DNA of 64,000 nucleotides. Source: Rotaria sordida. Taxonomy: Eukaryota; Rotifera; Eurotatoria; Philodinida; Philodinidae. The notes below the pieces were generated by a model. The model was given only the letters and a program-made list of their open reading frames with translations, did not search any database and was not told where the DNA came from. The DNA is taken from contig CAJNOL010000036.1 of NCBI GenBank assembly GCA_905250125.1, positions 120,929 through 184,928 on the forward strand, read 5' to 3'. The position numbers and the translations under genes were made by a program. Below are positions 58,101-64,000 of this stretch, piece by piece; position 1 is the first letter of the stretch; each line of letters begins with the position of its first letter.

Positions 58101-58673
58101 TGATGAAACTAAGTCAGTAAAAATTTATTGAATAAAATTTTTGAAAAAAAAATTAATTCTATTTATCTTTATCTAATTAAGATATCGACGTAGCTATGAT
58201 TCAGAATATGCAGCACCACTTGTTGATCATCATATATGGCCAGCATTAATGCAAGGTTCACGAGTTCTTGTTAAGGTAAATTTTTTTTTTTGTTAGTTGG
58301 AATTATTTATAAAAACACAAAAGAAAAAAAAAGAAACTAATCAACTATGACATTTATTTTGTTATCTTTTGAAGGGCGAAGCATGTACAAAACGGGGCGC
58401 TTCATTGGTATGTATATTAAATTATGAACAGAAAAAAAAAACTGATTTTATTTGATTAATAAATGTAGAGTCGTTCTCGAGCATCGAGTCCATGTTGTCG
58501 AGGTTATTCGAGTCCTATTCGAAGCCGATCGATTAGTCCGGTACGTCGATCATGTGCGACCAGTCCGGTGACATGTTCATGCCGTTATCGTGAGTATTAA
58601 AAAAAAAATAATTTCCTAAAATTTATTATTTTATTGAAACTTTTTTTGTTTTCTAGGTTGTTACTGTTACTGA
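53272..58673 (+). CDS. mitochondria-eating protein (MIEAP/SPATA18)-like
   Basis: Twelve exons: 53272-53364, 53596-53701, 56745-57000, 57063-57158, 57218-57370, 57441-57645, 57715-57873, 57937-58112, 58182-58275, 58375-58407, 58469-58589 and 58657-58673; 502 residues. All phases agree. The N-terminal half is helical with coiled-coil character (LEQTRAELIDERYKSTDEKI and DEYEREIRRIRNDIECAQ). The C-terminal half carries the MIEAP domain: REACRIAWHMACLVYP, then DAEVFDETKYRRSYDSEYAA, VDHHIWPALMQGSRVLVKGE. The protein ends in a Ser/Arg/Cys-rich tail (IRSRSISPVRRS) and a final RCYCY. In vertebrates MIEAP takes part in mitochondrial quality control under p53. Intron 2 is 3043 nt. Confidence 0.82.
53702..56744 (+). 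other. 3-kb second intron of the MIEAP-like gene
   Basis: It is locally GC-richer than other non-coding DNA in the window and dense in simple repeats: (TA)12 at 53826-53849, (CT)17 at 55107-55140, (GA)n near 56250-56265 and (CA)12 at 56526-56549. The many ORFs listed by frame here (for example 54924-55193, 56172-56459) are made of these repeats and have no domain. An internal promoter or unannotated alternative exon is possible but not shown. Confidence 0.55.
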
Positions 58674-60045
58674 CATGATCGTTGTGAATAGAAGACACAT
58701 ATACAAATCCATGGAACAGAGACATTATTTTTTTCACTTAGATAACTAAATTTGCACGCGTGTGTTGTGACCACTAATATTGATCGTGATAAAAATTAGT
58801 TTTCTCTTTTTTCTTTTTTTTTTTTTTTATTCTTCTATGCTTGGCTTTTTAATTTCAGGTATATTTTAAAAAAGAAAGATTGCATGAGTTTTCTGCCTGC
58901 TATAGTTTTTTTTTTGGCTTTTATTTCTTTATAAATAAATGTAAAAAAGAAAGATTAAAATGCTTTTTATTCATCAAATTTTTATGTTGAATGAGAAGTT
59001 GTTGTTCAATAAAAGTGAAAAAAAAAAGAAAAGAAAAACGAAGTTCTTGGTTGATTATTCAATACTTTTTTTTTTTTGTTGATAGTGTCCAAATGTTTAA
59101 TTCAATTTTATACATTCAATTTTTCTATTGATGTAATACTCGTTGTTTTACTTTTAAGCATAGATGTCACATGAAACAAATAGAAATTTTTTAATTTTTG
59201 TACGATCTAAAATCAAAACGTATTTCTATTACTCACTACAGAGTAAGATGATAGATAAATACTGACAAACTTAAAACAAGAATAAACCGGAATATGACTG
59301 TTGCATATGTTTTATAATTAAAAACTCAATAATGATAATTATTATTCTAAATATCTATAGAATTATTCAGTAAGTACTGAATTGTGAATGTGAATTGAAC
59401 TATTTCATATTCCATGATGATATTGATTCATATTGAAGATTAAATGAATATTTTGGGTTTTTTTTTAATGTCAATATTTATAGTATTTGATAAGCTTAAC
59501 AATTAAAACGTAAAGGTACAAATGATCGGAAATAATGAGATTAAATATAGAAGAAATATATTATCGGCAATGATAAAATCTTATAGAAAATATATTCTAA
59601 TCTAACGAGACAATCTTAAAAAAAATTAGAATATCAAACAGTGTTCTCAGTGGTCAGAAATTGTATAGTTAATTGATTACAAAACTTACACGTCGAATAT
59701 AATTGACTAAACATAGAAATTGAATCCTGCTGGTAACTTATTTCATCCTATTTTAAAAAGTTGTACTATATTTAATGACTTAAAATACTGTAGAATGTTT
59801 AATTTGTTTTTTATCAAACAGAACTACAAATATATTGAATGAGTTTTCATCTTGTAAACAAATTGAAATGTACTTCTATATCTGTACATCAATATCGAAT
59901 GATATTCTATCATAAATAAAAATACAATCAAAATTTATATGATACCGTTCTATTGATCATACTGATATAAAAAAATTTTGAAATAACTCCTTTTTTTTAT
60001 AATATATTCTGTATATCTATGCTACATTTTTTTTTTTACAAAAAA
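58674..60045. other. convergent 3' flanks, 1.4 kb
   Basis: AT-rich sequence between the MIEAP-like gene and the minus-strand F-box gene. AATAAA-type signals occur near 58932 and 59008. No gene is seen. Confidence 0.5.
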
Positions 60046-61719
60046 TCATTTCCATACAGTAAGCATTTCACTCGAATATTGTACATGTATAGTTTCATCA
60101 CTTTCCGTATGAACTAAATAAAATAAATCAGATAGTTTGTGTGCTTTGACATGAATTATATACAATTGAGAACATATATGAAACCAATCGAATATAATTT
60201 GAAGATATTTTCGTGTATATTGATTTGATTGTTTCTTACTATTGATAACTAAATGTTCTAAAGATGAAAAATAAAATAAAATATTATTAATTTCATCTAA
60301 ATTATTTGTTATTAATTCGAGATGTTTGATTTTATTTTTTGTTAACAATAATTTAAGATCATAAGTTAATAAAACATTTAAATTTACATGAAGATAAATT
60401 AAATTAGGCATTGATTGTAAAAATATTTGAAATAAATTCGATATTTTTAATTCAGATGCATCAAATGAATGAATTTTAGGTAATTTAAAATCATAATTAT
60501 TATTATCTTCAATACCAAATGAATCTACAATATGAAGATGAGTAATTGATGGAAAATTACTATTTAATAAATGTATAAAAGGTAAAATTGAAAGTTGTTT
60601 TGTATGTGTTATTAAACTTAAATTAGTTATTGATGAAAAATCTATTGAATTATCTTGAAATAGAATATCAGTTGAAATTGAATATTTTCGATTTATAAAT
60701 GGTTGTGTATATGCAAGATAATTTTTATATAATGAATTTTTATATGTATGTATATTCCATTGTTGTTTAAATTGAATATTATTTTCAAATGTTAATTTTG
60801 GATTAAGATTAAAATATATAAATTTAATAATAAAATGAAATTGTGTTAAATTTTTAAGATAATTTAATGTTAATTCAAGTTGATTTATATCAATACCATA
60901 TTCATCATAATTTCGATAAATAAATGAAAGTTTTTTTAAATGAATAAGATAACGAATAATTGTTATTATTTGATTAAAACTTAATATATGTTCACTTTTA
61001 AGAGAAAATTCAATTAAATGAGAAAGTTTTTTTGGTAATTTTGTATAATCATATTTAATATCTTCAATAGTCCATCGACAAAGTTCAATATTTAAAATTT
61101 TTATATTCAATAAATGATCAAAAAGTACATGTAAATCTGATAATTGTTTTAATTGTACTGTCATTTTTTCAATAGAATTATTTGGAAATAAAGTTAAATG
61201 TTGAAGTTGTATACCATAATTATTTAATAAACAACAATCAATTAAATTTTCAGATTTTTTATTAAATATAAATTGTTCACATACATAAGCTTGAGCTTCA
61301 ATATGATTTTCACTAAGAAATTTAATTGTAAGATTTTTTAATTGTTTATGTAAAAAATATGAAAGATGATTATCATTTTCTGTTATTTCAACTATATTTA
61401 TTAAATGAAGTGATAAAATATTTGTTAAATATAAAAGAATTTGTTTTTTATGAGTTAATCCAAGTTGATGATCATATAGAGTTAAATGAGAAAGTTTATT
61501 ACCAATACGTGGTAAAACATAATCACAAACAAAATTAAATAAAGATAAACGAAAATGATGAATAGTTGAAAAACATTGACCTTCAATTAAAAGATTTAAA
61601 ATTCGTTCCGTATTATTATCAATATTATAAAATGCTTGAATTGCATCAAAAGGTGAAAGATAACGAAGAATATTAAGAATAACAAGATCAGGAAGATCAG
61701 TGAACAAAGTTACAAACAT
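60046..61719 (-). CDS. F-box protein with leucine-rich C-terminal region
   Basis: A single exon encodes 557 residues. Residues 6-30 (TDLPDLVILNILRYLSPFDA) are an F-box motif, which would bind SKP1 and bring substrates to a cullin-RING ubiquitin ligase. The rest is Leu/Ile/Asn-rich with irregular repeats ending in short LxxLxL strands (KLSHLTLYDHQLGL, LSDLHVLFDHLLNIKILNIE, IKHLELITNNLDEINNI), so an LRR-like substrate-binding surface is probable. No substrate can be named. Intronless F-box/LRR genes of this kind are typically members of expanded families in small invertebrates. The start at 61719 puts the F-box at the extreme N-terminus, as usual. Confidence 0.78.
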   Translation of the reverse strand: MFVTLFTDLPDLVILNILRYLSPFDAIQAFYNIDNNTERILNLLIEGQCFSTIHHFRLSLFNFVCDYVLPRIGNKLSHLTLYDHQLGLTHKKQILLYLTNILSLHLINIVEITENDNHLSYFLHKQLKNLTIKFLSENHIEAQAYVCEQFIFNKKSENLIDCCLLNNYGIQLQHLTLFPNNSIEKMTVQLKQLSDLHVLFDHLLNIKILNIELCRWTIEDIKYDYTKLPKKLSHLIEFSLKSEHILSFNQIITIIRYLIHLKKLSFIYRNYDEYGIDINQLELTLNYLKNLTQFHFIIKFIYFNLNPKLTFENNIQFKQQWNIHTYKNSLYKNYLAYTQPFINRKYSISTDILFQDNSIDFSSITNLSLITHTKQLSILPFIHLLNSNFPSITHLHIVDSFGIEDNNNYDFKLPKIHSFDASELKISNLFQIFLQSMPNLIYLHVNLNVLLTYDLKLLLTKNKIKHLELITNNLDEINNILFYFSSLEHLVINSKKQSNQYTRKYLQIIFDWFHICSQLYIIHVKAHKLSDLFYLVHTESDETIHVQYSSEMLTVWK

Positions 61720-62413
61720 AGCTGAAATAAAAAAATCAAACTTGCTGAAGAATTCAATTTAATATTCAATGAAAATTCAATTTAATATTCAATGAATTTT
61801 TTATGAACTGTTTTCTAATGCTAGACATGAAGATATCACCTTTTCCTTTTATAGAAAACTTTGGCACAGAACGTTCATTACTAATGAGATACTTGTGAAT
61901 AATTTTGCAAGTTGGAGTTCTGTCATTAAAAAAAAACGCAAATCTATAATTTCACTATAAGCTAATTATACTTTAGGAGTACTAAGTTTTGCTTGTGGAA
62001 AGGGAATTCGTTCTCAATCTGATTTTTTAATTTAACATGTCACTTAAATTATTGAAAATCTGTTTTTTTTTTCTTCTTCAAGTCATACTCCTGTTTGAAA
62101 AAAGACGTCCAGTCAAAGAGATTTTGTTCACAGGCAGGTAATTTTATTTTTCTTATTATGTGATAATGATGACCTCTGGTTTCTTAGTTACAAACGATCA
62201 TCCTTACTCCGAAATATTCAAAATTTTCTTGTCAATATTATTTAATTTAAATGATAGTATTTTCTAAAATAAATAATTTGTAAACTATTTTCATTAATAT
62301 TTAGTGACATCTATTCGATTATTGCTTAGCAACTCTAATCACTACATATCAATACATGGCATATCCGTTTATTTATTTGCATTTATTTCATTTTCAAACA
62401 GCAGACTAACATT
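61720..62413. promoter_or_regulatory. divergent upstream region of the F-box and CIBAR genes
   Basis: About 690 bp separate the two start codons. The only notable structure is a 22-bp tandem duplication at about 61752-61797. No TATA box could be assigned with confidence. Confidence 0.35.
61752..61797. repeat. 22-bp tandem duplication
   Basis: The unit AATTCAATTTAATATTCAATG occurs twice in direct succession, joined by AAA. Confidence 0.75.
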
Positions 62414-63714
62414 ATGTTTCATGAACGGTAAATAAACTTAAATTTAACATTTTTATTTTGATATTTATTTTTTTCTTATGAATAGTGATCCAAACAATAC
62501 GAAATTCGTATTAGATCGTATCAACCAAACGGAAAAATATTTAGGTAGTATATGTTTACAATTTGGTAAAGTTTGTCGTAAAGAAGCACGATTACGTGAT
62601 TGTAATGATCAAATGGTTCACAATATGTTTGAATTTGCTGATCGTGAACGTATAAACACATCATTAAGACAAAGTCTTCAACAATATGCAAGTTATTTAT
62701 CAGCTGTTGAAGATTATCGTAATGCACTTGTAAGTTACAAAATTTTTTTAAAGAATAATTTTTTTTTTGTTTCTTTTTATTTATAGATTACAAGAATTGA
62801 ACATCAAATACTTGAACCTCTTGCTAAATATGGTGAAGTATTGAAACTTAAACGAGTATGAATGAAAGAATTTTTAAAACAAAATTAATTTATTGATTTG
62901 TTTGTTTGTAAATTTTTTATAGCAAGCCGTACAAAAAGCTATTAGTGCACGAGATAAAGGTGTACAACGACAACGTAAATTACAACAAGCAACAAATCGT
63001 AATCCAGGAAATCGTGATGCTATTGTTGCTATGCAAGTTAATGCTGAATATGCACACACAGAATCAACACGTGCAGATGATGTTGTTCAAGATGAAATTG
63101 ATAAATTTGAACAAATGAAATTAACTGATATTAAAAAATATTTAACAGATTTTACATTAATTAATTTATCTTTTCATGCTCGTGCTATGGAAATGTATAC
63201 ATATGCACATCAACAACTATTAAATATTGATATTGCTCATGATTTAGAAGTAAACATACAAAAATATATAGAAATATTTGTTTTCTTTGTCTTAAATAAC
63301 ATTGTTTGTTTTTTTTTTGAGGAATTTCGTACGGCTGCACCATTTCACCGTCTTCTTCCATCTCAACGAAGTGTTAGTGAAACGGCAATCAATAATCCGT
63401 CACGAACAACAATAGGTTCTCTTGCTGGTCAATATTCAGGTTCTACAGGTGCATTAACAGATCATCGCCGTCATGATGAATTAGGTTCAACTCATAGTTT
63501 ACCAGCAGATAGTCATCCTCACCGTGGTAAATCATACGAACACGATGATTATCGAAAACCACATTCGACACGAGGTGGTCTTCATAATGCAACTTCGACA
63601 AATGAACATTCACCAAGACATGGAGCAACAACTAGTACTACTAGTAAAAGCAAAACGGCCAAACAAACTGTTGTTGATTCGTATTCATCATCTGACAGTG
63701 ATACAGACGGTTAA
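62414..63714 (+). CDS. CIBAR/FAM92-type BAR-domain protein
   Basis: Five exons: 62414-62427, 62486-62729, 62787-62855, 62923-63249 and 63322-63714; 348 residues. The 14-nt first exon supplies MFHER and joins in phase to GAT-CCA. The BAR domain fits FAM92: VLDRINQTEKYLGSICLQFG, RKEARLRDCND, EHQILEPLAKYGEVLKLKR, ATNRNPGNRDAIVAMQ, FEQMKLTDIKKYLTDFTLIN, FHARAMEMYTYAHQQLLNID. The C-terminal 130 residues are a Ser/His/Thr-rich disordered tail ending YSSSDSDTDG. CIBAR proteins bind curved membrane and act with CBY1 at the ciliary base. The last intron (63250-63321) is 72 nt and free of in-frame stops, so retention would add 24 residues. Confidence 0.85.
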
Positions 63715-64000
63715 TATTGTTTGTATTCTTATTTATATGCGTGTAGTTGCTTTATGCTAGAATCTTCTTGTTTTGTCTATTAATACATTTAACAATTTTA
63801 TCAGCTTGTAACGCATCATTTCTGGTAATAAAATAATAAGAATATAACAAAAAGATTATGTTACAAAGTTCTATTTCAATTGGTTTATACATATAGTCGT
63901 ATTGATGAAAGTTGGGCAAAAATTGAATATGATTTACTTAGTATTAGCAAATAACTCTTGATTTAAAAGGAAACGTGGTCTTTTTTTTCTATGGAATCAA
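63715..64000. other. 3' flank of the CIBAR gene
   Basis: A short AT-rich stretch to the window edge with AATAAA-like signals near 63827. No gene is seen. Confidence 0.45.

Noticed and set aside
1..64000. CRISPR arrays, bacterial operons and ribosome binding sites
   Set aside because: The gene structures are eukaryotic with GT-AG introns; no direct-repeat/spacer array exists in the window.

Overview
The window is nuclear DNA of a small invertebrate. It is strongly AT-rich and carries multi-exon animal genes (ATRX, GET4, uS15m, MIEAP, CIBAR/FAM92, SLC29). Most introns are GT-AG and only about 50-75 nt long, and the gene density is uneven. The short introns, bacterial-type domains (DUF4139, DUF2807) inside intron-bearing or secreted eukaryotic genes, and the many small foldback elements fit best with a bdelloid rotifer (Rotaria or Adineta type). 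That assignment is inference: no rRNA or mitochondrial marker is present. Exon boundaries were read by eye from GT/AG sites, reading-frame phase and family alignments recalled from memory. For every multi-exon gene reported here the summed exon length is a multiple of three.

Layout. 1.5-7.3 kb: two paralogous type II membrane glycosyltransferase-like genes on the plus strand, one with two introns and one with none, separated by a 439-bp foldback element and a dispersed repeat. 7.8-10.6 kb (minus): a 13-exon equilibrative nucleoside transporter (SLC29) gene. 10.6-17.6 kb: gene-poor AT-rich DNA with one doubtful small ORF. 17.59-18.90 kb: a decayed mariner element with TA target duplication, long inverted repeats and a DD37D-like transposase pseudogene, followed by another broken coding remnant. 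19.65-23.98 kb (minus): a 13-exon secreted protein with antistasin-like and thyroglobulin type-1 repeats. 26.2-26.9 kb (plus): a DUF2807 secreted protein. 27.5-30.2 kb (plus): a DUF4139 protein with a complete ubiquitin domain inserted in the middle. 31.6-34.4 kb (minus): an unrecognised coiled-coil protein and a GPI-anchored glycoside-hydrolase-like protein. 34.9-44.1 kb (minus): ATRX/XNP. 44.5-51.0 kb (plus): GET4, then mitochondrial uS15m. 53.3-58.7 kb (plus): MIEAP/SPATA18-like. 60.0-61.7 kb (minus): an F-box protein. 62.4-63.7 kb (plus): a CIBAR/FAM92 BAR-domain protein.

The genes do not form one pathway; they are independent eukaryotic transcription units. Two pairs are head to head with short shared upstream regions (ATRX/GET4, 422 bp; F-box/CIBAR, about 690 bp). 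Intron length is bimodal: most introns are below 100 nt, while a few are 0.7-3 kb. Several of the long ones contain inverted-repeat (foldback or MITE-like) sequences or copies of two dispersed repeat families that recur elsewhere in the window.

The most unusual object is the DUF4139-ubiquitin-DUF4139 chimera at 27490-30230. It has a near-canonical ubiquitin that keeps all seven lysines, ends in Arg-Gly-Ser instead of Arg-Gly-Gly, and is spliced across three exons.
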